49,419 bases of DNA from Erysipelotrichaceae bacterium (GCA_017533785.1 JAFWII010000012.1:1-49419), one strand, 5' to 3'. Positions 24,294 to 32,580 are shown, counted from the stretch's first letter. A program made the numbers and translations. The notes: generated by a model from the sequence alone, not told the origin.

Positions 24294-24428
24294 TTACGCC
24301 GACAAGACCTTTCTGCCCTTTGCGCGACGTCTCGCAAGAACCTTGCGACCGCCAACGGTTTTCATGCGGGCTCTGAAACCAGCAGTGTTCTGGTGTTTGC
24401 GCTTGCTCGGTTGATACGTTCTTTTCAT
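24294..24428 (-). CDS. rpmH: 50S ribosomal protein L34
   Basis: 44 residues, below the length cut-off of many gene lists. The sequence starts [20 protein letters not shown] and continues with [15 protein letters not shown], which is unmistakable L34. AAAGAGGTG lies upstream of the ATG. It is the first gene of the rnpA-yidC-jag block. Confidence 0.98.
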   Translation of the reverse strand: MKRTYQPSKRKHQNTAGFRARMKTVGGRKVLARRRAKGRKVLSA

Positions 24429-24469
24429 ATTACAGCGCACCTCTTTTTCTATTAACCGATATCTTCATA

Positions 24470-24499
24470 ATTCTAAAAGATGATGCTTGCATTTGTCAA
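24470..24499 (-). promoter_or_regulatory. Promoter of rpmH
   Basis: On the minus strand TTGACA (24494-24499), an 18-nt spacer and TAGAAT (24470-24475), about 40 nt before the ATG. Unlike many promoters in the window, it makes a normal leader with a Shine-Dalgarno sequence. Confidence 0.75.
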
Positions 24500-24509
24500 T
24501 ACTGGAGTA

Positions 24510-24534
24510 GAAAAAAGGCGATCAACATCGCCTT
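24510..24534 (-). terminator. Terminator of the PTS-like gene
   Basis: On the minus strand AAGGCGAT, loop GTTG and ATCGCCTT are followed by TTTTC. The stem overlaps the end of the reading frame. Confidence 0.85.
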
Positions 24535-24535
24535 A

Positions 24536-26083
24536 TCATTCTCTTATCAGTTCTTTCAGTTTCCGGTTGACCGCCAGCGAGAGGTATGTGCTGGAAGATC
24601 CGAGGTCCAGAGAGATACCTTCACGCGTTTCCGTAAGACGGCGCGCGCCGATCTCGGAGATCTTGTCGAAGTTGACCGCTTCCAGATCTTTCAGGCGGAG
24701 ATTCAGCCGGAAGAGCGAGGATGTCGCATTGACTACATTCTCCTTGCCGCCAATGGCGCTAAACAGACTTTCAACGAAATTGTCCGTTTTTCCGCTCTTG
24801 GCAAGATCGTAAGACATGTAGCGGTAATAAAGGATCGTGGCGGCAAACATCACAACAGCCGCGATAATGCCGATCACAAAGATCGAGACAACAGTATCAT
24901 ACAGCTGAGGATTACGGATATTGATGATGTAATCCGGGAACGAGCCGGGAAGCGCCACTCTGGTATCGGCTCCGCTGAATGAGAAACCGAGATATACGCC
25001 CCGCATAGTCATGACCGCGAAGACCGCGGCTACGACCAGGAGATAGATCAGGAGCAGCAGCGGCGAAGTGAACAGAAGAAGATATTCAAGCGGCAGCGGG
25101 TTTCCGGCTGCAGCCGTTACGGCGATCGCCGCCAGCAGGAACAGGATCTTTCTGTTTCTTTCCGCACGGTCGGTGATCGAGAACAGCAGACCTAAATAGA
25201 TCGCCGGAAGGATAAAAATATTGATCGCGTAATATGGCGTGATGAAACGGCCGCATCCGGCATAGGTACCGGCGGCTTCCGTGATATAGGACCAGATATT
25301 GACATCACCGACGATGTTCTGACCGGCAATGCTCTGATAAGTCCCGCCCTGCGAACCAAACCAGAACGGTGTACGGATCAGATTCGGCAGACACAGCATG
25401 GACAAAACACGGTCAAGAATACCGTACATCGCCATATTGCCGGGATCGTTCAGATTGGCAGCAATGCGCGTGATCGCAGCGGAAAGAAAAGCATAAAGCG
25501 CGGGATAGATACAGGCGACAGCGAAACCGAGTATCCCGCAGATCACGATATTATAGATCGCTGCGACCGTATCCTTATTAATCAGTCCGAACAGACTGTA
25601 GCTGGAACGGTTGCGCGAACGGATATAGCTGTATCTGGTCGCCAGACCGACAATAAAAGCGCCGATCAGGCCCGTATCCAGAGGATAGCGGATCCCGGTA
25701 GATAAAGTCGGCAGTGAAGTAGCGTCATAACTGATGCCGAGCATCGTGGTAAAACACTGTGCCGGGAAAGTGCCGGTCGAGAAGATCATCGTCACGCAGT
25801 GAAAGACCAGATAGCCGATCAGGCCGATCGCGATCGGCACACCGCTGTTTGCCTTCTTTGCGCAGAGATTGCTCAGGAAAAAGAGCGGAAGCAGTTTGAT
25901 GATCGTTTCCCCCGCCTTCAGTGAAAGCTCTGCGATGATCAGAAGATAGGTATTGCTGAAAGTATAAAAAATATTGACGCTGTCATTCTGGATCAGAAAG
26001 CCAAACGCCATTAAAACAAAGCCGACACAGGCGATCCGGATCGGCAGTTGACAGTTTTCATACAGAATATTCCACTTTTTCAT
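24536..26083 (-). CDS. PTS glucose-family EIIC-like permease with degenerate EIIB domain
   Basis: 515 residues. Residues 1-410 form about ten membrane segments with the layout of glucose/maltose-type EIIC: GIRYPLDTGLIGAFIVGLATRY, MYGILDRVLSML (where EIIC usually reads YG-x-x-x-RLL) and PFWFGSQGGTY. Residues about 440-515 align with EIIB (GGKENVV, RL, KDLEAV, G-A-R), but the phosphorylated Cys of EIIB is replaced by Ser (Ser455 or 456 in NATSSLFRL), and the usual His pair of EIIC is missing. It probably cannot act as an ordinary phosphotransferase permease; a sensor or non-phosphorylating transporter role is possible. No Shine-Dalgarno sequence; TATACT lies 10 nt before the ATG. Confidence 0.75.
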   Translation of the reverse strand: MKKWNILYENCQLPIRIACVGFVLMAFGFLIQNDSVNIFYTFSNTYLLIIAELSLKAGETIIKLLPLFFLSNLCAKKANSGVPIAIGLIGYLVFHCVTMIFSTGTFPAQCFTTMLGISYDATSLPTLSTGIRYPLDTGLIGAFIVGLATRYSYIRSRNRSSYSLFGLINKDTVAAIYNIVICGILGFAVACIYPALYAFLSAAITRIAANLNDPGNMAMYGILDRVLSMLCLPNLIRTPFWFGSQGGTYQSIAGQNIVGDVNIWSYITEAAGTYAGCGRFITPYYAINIFILPAIYLGLLFSITDRAERNRKILFLLAAIAVTAAAGNPLPLEYLLLFTSPLLLLIYLLVVAAVFAVMTMRGVYLGFSFSGADTRVALPGSFPDYIINIRNPQLYDTVVSIFVIGIIAAVVMFAATILYYRYMSYDLAKSGKTDNFVESLFSAIGGKENVVNATSSLFRLNLRLKDLEAVNFDKISEIGARRLTETREGISLDLGSSSTYLSLAVNRKLKELIRE

Positions 26084-26125
26084 AACAACATTAAGTATAT
26101 AATGAATGGACTTTAAATGCCATAT

Positions 26126-26827
26126 TCAGCGAAGCAGCTTCATCGCTTTCGCAGCCTGTGAATGCTGCAGATTCCGCGGGATCCGGTACAGTTTTCCGTC
26201 TTTGATCAGATTTGCACCGGTCTGGTGAAAGTGAAACGGGATGCCGGCTTTCCGGCACTGCCCTGCGATCTTCCTTACCCAGTCGAAATTCAGCGGACGG
26301 GCGTTGTCGCCGCTCTCTCCTCCCAGGGATACTGCATCCAGATCGTTTATATAAGGCGCAAGATCCATTTCCTCCAGCATCGGTTCCAGAATGATCTCTT
26401 TCCGGTACAGTTCCAGCGGCAGGTAATACGGCATCCGCTCATTAAGACGCTTCTGATTCTCGCAGGTGCAGCAGATCGTCAGATTCGGATATTCTCGGAC
26501 GTCAATCAGTTTGATCCTCTCCGGTCTTTTCGTGATGCAGTAAAAACGGCAGTCGCTTCGTTCCCTTATATAACTCAGAACATCTTTACGCCATTCGTCC
26601 GCTTCCTCAAGAAAGAAGTCGCTTGAAAAGCACATCATGAAAAGCGTGCCGGAAGGATATTTATAGCTGCCGTCTCTCTTCCTGCGGACAGGCAAGGCAA
26701 AACTCGCCGTTTTCGTGACAATATTCGTATCTTTTCCTATACTCTCGTCCCGGCGAAAGACATAGCAGTTCAGACAGCCTTCGCTCTTTTTATGACATCC
26801 GTGCCAGCAGTTGTATATGACTTCCAT
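26126..26827 (-). CDS. DUF5131 (Gp37-like) protein
   Basis: 233 residues. The N-terminal NCWHGCHKKSEGCLNCY matches the DUF5131 hallmark, in which a Trp is followed by a Cys cluster (Cys11, Cys18, Cys21 here) that may bind a metal or iron-sulfur centre. Later stretches FCITKRPERI, VSLGGESG and the final G-I-P-F-HFHQTG are also typical. Members occur in phages and bacterial chromosomes; the biochemical activity is not established. It is divergent from the signal-peptide membrane protein at 26867 and only 40 bp separate the start codons, so the promoters must overlap. Confidence 0.8.
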   Translation of the reverse strand: MEVIYNCWHGCHKKSEGCLNCYVFRRDESIGKDTNIVTKTASFALPVRRKRDGSYKYPSGTLFMMCFSSDFFLEEADEWRKDVLSYIRERSDCRFYCITKRPERIKLIDVREYPNLTICCTCENQKRLNERMPYYLPLELYRKEIILEPMLEEMDLAPYINDLDAVSLGGESGDNARPLNFDWVRKIAGQCRKAGIPFHFHQTGANLIKDGKLYRIPRNLQHSQAAKAMKLLR

Positions 26828-26866
26828 CCTATATTTAGAATATAATCAATTTGAGGGATTAACTAT

Positions 26867-27673
26867 ATGAAAAAGAGAATTCTCGGTGTGCTGGCAGTCA
26901 TCTTTCTGCTGATCATGTCTTCTTCCCCCGTCAGGGCGGATATGGGACCAAAACCTTCCGTCAACATCACTTTTATCAACGCGCCGGATGAACCGTATTA
27001 CGCAGTCCTGCTTTCAGATAAGGAATCATACGGTCCCTGGTCAGCAGGAAATGCCGGTTCGTCGATCGAGGAGAAAGAGATCGCCGCGTTTTTTGAGAAT
27101 TACACAGATCCGGACGGTTTCTATTTCATCGGAAACGCATCTAGAATTAAAGATAATACTTATCGCTGGACATATTATCCTCCAGAACGTTTTAAGATCC
27201 TCGTGTATTTCCCGCAGAGCGGAAGGATCCTGACCAGTGAAGTGCAGGAGCGCTTCGCTTTTGACAGTTACTATACCTGCGATCTGAAAGACGGAAGCGT
27301 TATTCGAAACCCCCATTACCGTGAAAACCTCATCGGCTTCGGCATACGTGTTGTTCTGACGGTGGTCATCGAATTGCTGATCGGTCTGCTTTTCGGATTC
27401 CGTTCCAAAAAGTCCTGCTGGATCATCGTTATCACGAATCTGATCACCCAGATCCTTCTTAATGCCGTCATGGGGATCCTGGATTATTCTTCCGGTTTGC
27501 TGGTATGGGTCATCTTCTTCCCGCTGATGGAACTGATCGTCATCCTCGTTGAATCGATCATCTACGGCTTTACGCTCAAGGAACAGAAACCGGGACGCCG
27601 TATCTTCTATGCCATCATCGCGAATATCGTTACCGCCGTCATGGGTTTCTTTACGGGCGTCTTTATCGGGTAG
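26867..27673 (+). CDS. Exported-domain membrane protein of unknown family
   Basis: 268 residues. A signal peptide (about 1-24, ending PVRA before DMGPKPS) is followed by an extracellular domain (25-150) with many aromatic residues and a likely beta structure, and then four membrane segments (about 158-178, 185-205, 210-232, 246-266). The membrane half is clearly related to the 110-residue protein at 17902-18234. I do not recognise a named family. TGAGGGA lies before the ATG and TATAAT (about 26840) upstream. Confidence 0.7.
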   Translation: MKKRILGVLAVIFLLIMSSSPVRADMGPKPSVNITFINAPDEPYYAVLLSDKESYGPWSAGNAGSSIEEKEIAAFFENYTDPDGFYFIGNASRIKDNTYRWTYYPPERFKILVYFPQSGRILTSEVQERFAFDSYYTCDLKDGSVIRNPHYRENLIGFGIRVVLTVVIELLIGLLFGFRSKKSCWIIVITNLITQILLNAVMGILDYSSGLLVWVIFFPLMELIVILVESIIYGFTLKEQKPGRRIFYAIIANIVTAVMGFFTGVFIG

Positions 27674-27731
27674 TTCATCCGGCAGAAACTCATACTATTA
27701 TTTGAAATGCTTTGTGCTAAAATATTAAAGA

Positions 27732-27756
27732 TATAAACGATCCCTGATCGTTTATA
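27732..27756 (+). other. Hairpin directly upstream of tRNA-Ser
   Basis: TATAAACGATC, loop CCT and GATCGTTTATA form a perfect 11-bp stem ending 3 nt before the tRNA. If the promoter is the TTGAAA/TATTAA pair around 27700-27730, this lies in the pre-tRNA leader that RNase P removes. Confidence 0.45.
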
Positions 27757-27759
27757 CAC

Positions 27760-27851
27760 GGAGAGTTATCGAAGTGGTCATAACGAGAACGACTCGAAAT
27801 CGTTTTGTCGTCAAAAGCGGCACGTGGGTTCGAATCCCACACTCTCCGCCA
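27760..27851 (+). tRNA. tRNA-Ser (anticodon CGA)
   Basis: A 92-nt class II tRNA with a long variable arm. The acceptor stem GGAGAGT/ACTCTCC closes, the anticodon loop is CTCGAAA (anticodon CGA, codon UCG), the T loop has TTCGAAT and the 3' CCA is encoded. A terminator follows 10 nt downstream. Confidence 0.97.
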
Positions 27852-27861
27852 TATGAGACCG

Positions 27862-27890
27862 AAAGCCTTGCGAAAGGCTTTTTGTTTTTC
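27862..27890 (+). terminator. Terminator of tRNA-Ser
   Basis: AAAGCCTT and AAGGCTTT pair across GCGA and are followed by TTGTTTTTC. The remaining gap to 28043 is AT-rich with no recognisable gene. Confidence 0.88.
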
Positions 27891-28043
27891 GGTTCAGTTT
27901 TCTCTGCCAGTTAAGCATAGAACCGTTTCTTTTTTTACAAAATTAGTTGTTTGTACAAAAACATCAATTGCATAGTATTATATTGATGAGTACTTAATAT
28001 TTTCAGTATGTAAAAATCGTTTTTATTCTTTGATAATTTTGTC

Positions 28044-28250
28044 ATGAGGATTAGTTACGCACCATTGTGGCGGACTATGAAGGATAGAAAGATCACGACC
28101 TATAAACTGATCAAAGACTACGAATTTAATGCAAGAACAGTTAATAATCTGCGTCATGATCTATCGATCACAATGGTAACCTTAGGGAAGCTTTGTGAGA
28201 TCCTGAATTGTTCGCCGAACGACATCGTAGAGTTTATTAAGGAGAGTTGA
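28044..28250 (+). CDS. Small XRE-type helix-turn-helix regulator
   Basis: 68 residues, essentially one helix-turn-helix domain of the Cro/cI type found in many small Bacillota regulators. Motifs are KITTYKLIKDYEFNARTVNN and the closing LCEILNCSPNDIVEF. No partner toxin or phage gene is adjacent. There is no Shine-Dalgarno sequence; GATAAT (28032-28037) lies 6 nt before the ATG, so the mRNA is probably leaderless. The region 28251-28366 after it holds no supported gene. Confidence 0.85.
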   Translation: MRISYAPLWRTMKDRKITTYKLIKDYEFNARTVNNLRHDLSITMVTLGKLCEILNCSPNDIVEFIKES

Positions 28251-28366
28251 TATCATCAAACTCTTGTCCTTGATGCGCTCCGTGTCATTTCATTGAACCT
28301 GATGAAATGTTCAGAGATCCGGCACCGCGGGAACTGCTTTATTATGTCCCTTTCAGAAAGAATTTA

Positions 28367-28427
28367 AAACTCCGGAATGAGTACCTGTGATAAGATCACG
28401 GATGGTTCACTTCCGGAGTTTTTGTTT
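28367..28427. terminator. Terminator hairpin overlapping the MFS gene end
   Basis: AAACTCCGGAA and TTCCGGAGTTT pair perfectly across 33 nt; the loop holds an inner stem GTGAT/ATCAC. A T-rich run follows on the plus strand (TTTGTTTTG) and a shorter one on the minus strand. The MFS stop codon lies inside the structure. Confidence 0.75.
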
Positions 28428-29619
28428 TGTTCATTATGTATACGATCCCGAAAATACAGAAAAGATCGATCAAGGCAAAAGCTGAATACACTGCCGAATA
28501 AGAGCCGAAATAATCGCTTGCCCATCCGATCAGCAGCGAAGCTGCAGAGGAAACGAAAATGCCGACCGTATTTACCTGACTGAGTTTTCTGCTGTAGGAT
28601 CCTGCATAGATCTCTCCGACGATCAGAGCACCGGCCATTGCTGTGACACTGAAACACATTCCCAAAAACGGTGAGCTGATACTCATGATGGCAGGATCTG
28701 CCGTTGAAAATCCCAGACAGGCAAGCATCGTCGCGCCGAAGGCAAAGATCAGGGTCTTCCAGGAACCGATCCTGTCGCTCAGTGTTCCCAGAACGATCTT
28801 TCCCAAAGTGTTTCCCAGCATTGCCAGCGAGGAGAATCTGGCTGCCAGAGCCAGTGGCTGACCGAGTTGTTCCGTCATCATCGAAAACTGATTGACGAGA
28901 GCTACCATACCATTCGGAATACATGCCAGAGAGAACGTGATCAGCAGAACAGCGAAAGAAGAAGTTTTGTCCGCGGATACGGGTCTTGCGTTTTCTTCCA
29001 TCGCTTCTCCGTACGCTTTCATCCCCTTCTCTTCCGGCTTATAAACCATCAGCGCACTTCCGCTCAAGGTCAGCAGCAGTCCCGCCGCAGCAGTTGCCAA
29101 AACACCATTACGCCAGCCGTACTGTCCGATTATATGAGAGATCAGCGGATTCCCCAGCATCGGCACGATACCGGAAGCGGAAAGTGCGACACCAAGGGCA
29201 AGTCCCCGTTTTTCCCGGAACCAATTGGCAATGAAAAGCGTGATCCCGACGATCGTTACTCCGCCGAGTCCAAATCCGGATATTGGAGCGATCAGATACC
29301 ACTGCCGGATGTCATGGAATAAATACATTGCGGCGAAACTGAGTCCGAGCAGCAACGAGCAGAAGGTCATCGTTTTCCTTCCGCCGAGCCGGCGCAGCAG
29401 CGTAGATACGAACGCCATACCGACCGCCATGAAGACCGTCCGGATCGAAGCATACAGCGACATCTGCGCATTCGTGATCCCGAGATCCGTTTTGATCGGT
29501 CCGTAGAACAGAGACGCGGAATTGCTCAAAAGCCCAGCGCCGCCGGACTGGATCAGGATGGCGCCAAGCAGGATGATCCACGCGTAATGAAACTTCTTTC
29601 TGCCGGTCATATTCCGCAT
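28396..29619 (-). CDS. MFS transporter, oxalate/formate antiporter-like (OFA)
   Basis: 407 residues from the ATG at 29619; a TTG two codons earlier is not supported. About 12 membrane segments. KKFHYAWIILLGAILIQSG, LRRLGGRKTM and the central NWFREKRGLALGVALSASG are typical of the OFA branch, which exchanges carboxylates such as oxalate, formate or lactate. The actual substrate cannot be told. It is monocistronic. TATAAT lies 6 nt upstream of the ATG without a Shine-Dalgarno sequence. Confidence 0.85.
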   Translation of the reverse strand: MRNMTGRKKFHYAWIILLGAILIQSGGAGLLSNSASLFYGPIKTDLGITNAQMSLYASIRTVFMAVGMAFVSTLLRRLGGRKTMTFCSLLLGLSFAAMYLFHDIRQWYLIAPISGFGLGGVTIVGITLFIANWFREKRGLALGVALSASGIVPMLGNPLISHIIGQYGWRNGVLATAAAGLLLTLSGSALMVYKPEEKGMKAYGEAMEENARPVSADKTSSFAVLLITFSLACIPNGMVALVNQFSMMTEQLGQPLALAARFSSLAMLGNTLGKIVLGTLSDRIGSWKTLIFAFGATMLACLGFSTADPAIMSISSPFLGMCFSVTAMAGALIVGEIYAGSYSRKLSQVNTVGIFVSSAASLLIGWASDYFGSYSAVYSAFALIDLFCIFGIVYIMNKTKTPEVNHP

Positions 29620-29625
29620 AATCAA

Positions 29626-29631
29626 ATTATA
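29626..29631 (-). promoter_or_regulatory. -10 element 6 nt before the MFS ATG
   Basis: TATAAT on the minus strand, 6-nt gap, ATG at 29619, no Shine-Dalgarno sequence: a leaderless mRNA is predicted. Confidence 0.6.
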
Positions 29632-29704
29632 TTAAAACACCGATCCTCTGTAATCCCTTTTCCTTATTATGATATAATTTTGAAATTAAAGGAGATCACG
29701 CTTT

Positions 29705-30475
29705 ATGTACAAGGAATGGAAGATCAGGATCCCGGAACTGACCGGGCAGGAAAAACGTAAAGCTTATATCTATATACCCGACAGCTATTATGCCGATCTT
29801 TCACAGCGTTATCCCGTCCTCTATATGTTCGACGGTCATAACCTGTTCAATGACGGGGAAGCTTCCTACGGCAAGTCCTGGGGCATCCTGAAATATGTCA
29901 CCGAGAACGATATTCCGGTGATCATCGCCGCGATCGAATGCAATCATCACGAAGAGACTGACGAATGCGGGGGCAGACTTTCCGAGTATTCCCCCTTTGA
30001 CTTCGACATACCGGATTATTGTCAGATAAAAGGCCGCGGCAAAATTACGATGGATTACTTCGTCAACGAGTTCAAGCCCTACATCGACAAGCGTTATCCT
30101 ACGCTTCCTGACCGCGAACACACTTTCGTTTCCGGAAGTTCGATGGGCGGCCTGATGACGCTCTATGCGCTCTGCGCCTACGGCGATACTTTCTCCCGCG
30201 GAGCAGCATTGTCTCCTTCTTTGGATTTCAACCCTGCAGAAGTGCGCAAAATGCTTTCTGAAGCCAGACTTCGCGGAACCGTTCTGTACATGGACTGCGG
30301 TGACAAGGAATTCCGCAGCGCATCCGAACGGAAGCTTTATGCGCAGGCAGCAGCTCTGCTGATCCGCAAGGGTGTGCACCTGACCAGCCGTATCGTTCCA
30401 AACGGCATTCACTCCGAATCATCCTGGGAAAAACAGCTTCCCTTTATCTTCAATACGCTGTTGTATGAGCTCTGA
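29705..30475 (+). CDS. Esterase D-like alpha/beta hydrolase
   Basis: 256 residues of the putative-esterase (Esterase D/enterochelin esterase-like) fold. YPVLYMFDGHNLF supplies the oxyanion region, GSSMGG the nucleophile elbow, and an Asp and a His near the C-terminus (DCGDKEF and GIHSESSW) complete a normal triad. No signal peptide, so cytosolic. AAAGGAG lies before the ATG and TATAAT a little further upstream. First gene of a three-gene operon with a second esterase and an ATP-grasp ligase; the gap to the next gene is 11 nt. Confidence 0.87.
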   Translation: MYKEWKIRIPELTGQEKRKAYIYIPDSYYADLSQRYPVLYMFDGHNLFNDGEASYGKSWGILKYVTENDIPVIIAAIECNHHEETDECGGRLSEYSPFDFDIPDYCQIKGRGKITMDYFVNEFKPYIDKRYPTLPDREHTFVSGSSMGGLMTLYALCAYGDTFSRGAALSPSLDFNPAEVRKMLSEARLRGTVLYMDCGDKEFRSASERKLYAQAAALLIRKGVHLTSRIVPNGIHSESSWEKQLPFIFNTLLYEL

Positions 30476-30486
30476 GAGGCAAGATT

Positions 30487-31239
30487 ATGGAAACCAATTA
30501 TTTCGAGCATTACTCCAATGAACTGAACCGCGTCATGCCGATGAAAGTCTACGGGCACGCCGGCAGACCGGTGCTGTTCATCCCCTGCCAGGACGGTCAT
30601 TTCTATGACTTTGAAAACTTCAGGCTTACCGACTCGTTCCACGACTGGATCGAAAGCGGCAAATGCATGGTCTTTGCCATCGACACGATCGACATCGAGA
30701 CCTGGAGTGCCAAAGGCCAGGATCCTGCCTGGCGCATGCATCTTCATGAACAATGGATCAACTACATCACCCGTGAAGCCGTTCCGTTCATCCGCGAATG
30801 GACGAACCAGAAAAACAACTGGGACGGTTATCCGGGGATCATGACCTTCGGCTGCTCGATGGGCGCGACCCATGCGCTGAACCTGTATCTCCGTTTCCCT
30901 GCCCTGTTTGACCGCTGTCTGGCGCTGAGCGGCGTCTACAATGCTTCCTTCTTCATGGGGGATTACATGGACGAGCTCACATACCGCAACTCGATCACCG
31001 ATTATATGGCGAACTTCCCTGCGGATCACCCCTTCATCGCGGAGTACAACCGTCACAAAGCTGTCGTCTGTGTCGGCCGCGGTGCCTGGGAAATGCCGGA
31101 AAGCACCGAGATGCTGGACAGGCGTTTCAAGGAACTGGGGATCAATATCTGGGTCGATTACTGGGGCTATGATGTCAATCATGACTGGCCCTGGTGGTAT
31201 AAGCAGGTTCCATACTTCCTGCCTTACCTGATAGATTAA
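30487..31239 (+). CDS. Second esterase-like alpha/beta hydrolase
   Basis: 250 residues of the same fold. It reads GHAGRPVLFIPCQDG near the start, has the nucleophile elbow FGCSMGATHA with Ser in the GCSMG motif, and ends with a likely catalytic His in DVNHDWPWW. It is clearly distinct from the preceding protein and belongs to the subgroup with YGHAGRPVL and many Trp residues. Ribosome binding site GAGAGGCAAG. Co-occurrence with a ligase suggests that the two esterases cut or trim an ester- or amide-containing product. That is an inference. Confidence 0.83.
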   Translation: METNYFEHYSNELNRVMPMKVYGHAGRPVLFIPCQDGHFYDFENFRLTDSFHDWIESGKCMVFAIDTIDIETWSAKGQDPAWRMHLHEQWINYITREAVPFIREWTNQKNNWDGYPGIMTFGCSMGATHALNLYLRFPALFDRCLALSGVYNASFFMGDYMDELTYRNSITDYMANFPADHPFIAEYNRHKAVVCVGRGAWEMPESTEMLDRRFKELGINIWVDYWGYDVNHDWPWWYKQVPYFLPYLID

Positions 31240-31254
31240 GAGGAGTCAAAGAAT

Positions 31255-32442
31255 ATGAAAAACTTCGTGTTTATCTCACCGAACTTTCCGGACAATTACT
31301 GGAACTTCTGCCGCCGTCTGAAAGAGAACGGCCTGCGCGTTCTCGGCATCGGCGACTGCCCCTATGACAATCTCACGAACGAACTGAAGAATTCGCTCGA
31401 CGAATATTATAAAGTCTCCTCGCTTGAGAACTACGACGAGGTCTACCGCGCCGTCGCCTTCTTCATCCATAAATACGGCAGGATCGACTGGCTTGAGTCC
31501 AACAACGAATACTGGCTGGAGAGAGACGCCTATCTGCGTCAGGACTTCAACATCAACAGCGGCTTCAAACCTTCAGATATGCCCTGCGTAAAATTCAAAT
31601 CCAAGATGAAGGAACGCTATCTGAAAGCCGGCATCGCCGTTGCCAGATACCATATGGTCGATAATTACGATGCCTGCAAAGCCTTTATCGACGAGGTCTC
31701 CTATCCGGTCATCGTCAAACCGGACAACGGCGTTGGAGCTACCCGGACCTATAAACTGAAAAACGACGACGATCTGCAGGAGTTCTTCGAGACCAAGGAT
31801 GATATTCTCTACATCATGGAGGAATTCATCGACGGCACCGTAAACTCCTACGACGCGATCGTCAACAGCGAGGGCGTGCCGCTCTTCGAGACCGGCAACG
31901 TTACCCCGGTCAGCCTGATGGATGTCGTCAACAACAACGACAACAGCGTTTTCTACATCCGCAACGAACTGCCGGAAGACATGCGCGCCAAAGGCAGAGC
32001 CGCGCTCAAGGCATTCGAGGTCAGGAGCCGCTTCGTTCACTTCGAATTCTTCCGTCTGAACAAGGATCAGCATATCGGCAAAAAAGACGAGGTCGTCGCG
32101 CTGGAAGTCAACATGCGTCCCAGCGGCGGCATCTCCCCGTCCATGATGAACTATGCGAACTCGACCGATGTCTACGAAGTCTGGGCAGATATGATCGCCT
32201 TCGACCATACCGATAAAGGCACTGCGGAACGCCAGTACTGCATCTTCACCGGCCGCCGCGACCAGCGTGATTATGTTCTCAGCCGCGAGGAGATCCTCGA
32301 GATCTACAAGGACCATATCCGCGAGGAAGGCAGAGTCGATCCGGCTCTGGCGACCGACATGGGCGACTACATGTTCCTGGCCTGCTTCAAGACCCTTCCC
32401 GAAATGGAAGCTTACGCCACCAGGGTATTCGAAGAAAAATAA
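31255..32442 (+). CDS. ATP-grasp ligase-like protein
   Basis: 395 residues. A Rossmann-like N-terminal domain (FVFISPNFPDNYWNFCRRLK) is followed by the ATP-grasp fold: YPVIVKPDNGVGATRTYKL for the adenine/phosphate loop, YIMEEFIDGTVNSYDAIV for the second part and ALEVNMRPSGGISPSMMNY for the Mg-binding Glu and Asn. Such enzymes join a carboxylate to an amine or thiol via acyl phosphate. AAGAGGAG lies before the ATG. It is last in the operon with the two esterases, ending at a strong terminator. No recognisable peptide substrate gene is adjacent. Confidence 0.87.
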   Translation: MKNFVFISPNFPDNYWNFCRRLKENGLRVLGIGDCPYDNLTNELKNSLDEYYKVSSLENYDEVYRAVAFFIHKYGRIDWLESNNEYWLERDAYLRQDFNINSGFKPSDMPCVKFKSKMKERYLKAGIAVARYHMVDNYDACKAFIDEVSYPVIVKPDNGVGATRTYKLKNDDDLQEFFETKDDILYIMEEFIDGTVNSYDAIVNSEGVPLFETGNVTPVSLMDVVNNNDNSVFYIRNELPEDMRAKGRAALKAFEVRSRFVHFEFFRLNKDQHIGKKDEVVALEVNMRPSGGISPSMMNYANSTDVYEVWADMIAFDHTDKGTAERQYCIFTGRRDQRDYVLSREEILEIYKDHIREEGRVDPALATDMGDYMFLACFKTLPEMEAYATRVFEEK

Positions 32443-32514
32443 ACATGATAAGAGCAGGCCTCTGATATAGCCCCTGTCAAGTAGACAGCCGAAATATCCA
32501 AAACAAACGCCATG

Positions 32515-32547
32515 ACCAAGCCGGTATTAACACCGGCTTGGTTTTTA
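32515..32547 (+). terminator. Terminator of the esterase/ATP-grasp operon
   Basis: ACCAAGCCGGT and ACCGGCTTGGT form an 11-bp perfect stem around ATTAAC, then TTTTAAAA. The stretch before it (about 32474-32500) contains CTGTCAAGTAGACAG, a short palindrome that looks like an insertion-sequence end. Confidence 0.8.
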
Positions 32548-32580
32548 AAATGTCATTGTGCTGGTTTGATTCTGAAGTGA

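Noticed and set aside
24429..24535. Replication origin next to rpmH
   Set aside because: The gap is only about 100 bp and holds the rpmH promoter and a terminator, without a cluster of DnaA boxes.
28307..28390. 27-codon frame starting MFRDPAPRELLYYVPFRK
   Set aside because: It looks protein-like, but it has no ribosome binding site, is very short and ends inside the terminator hairpin; it may be the remnant of a lost gene.
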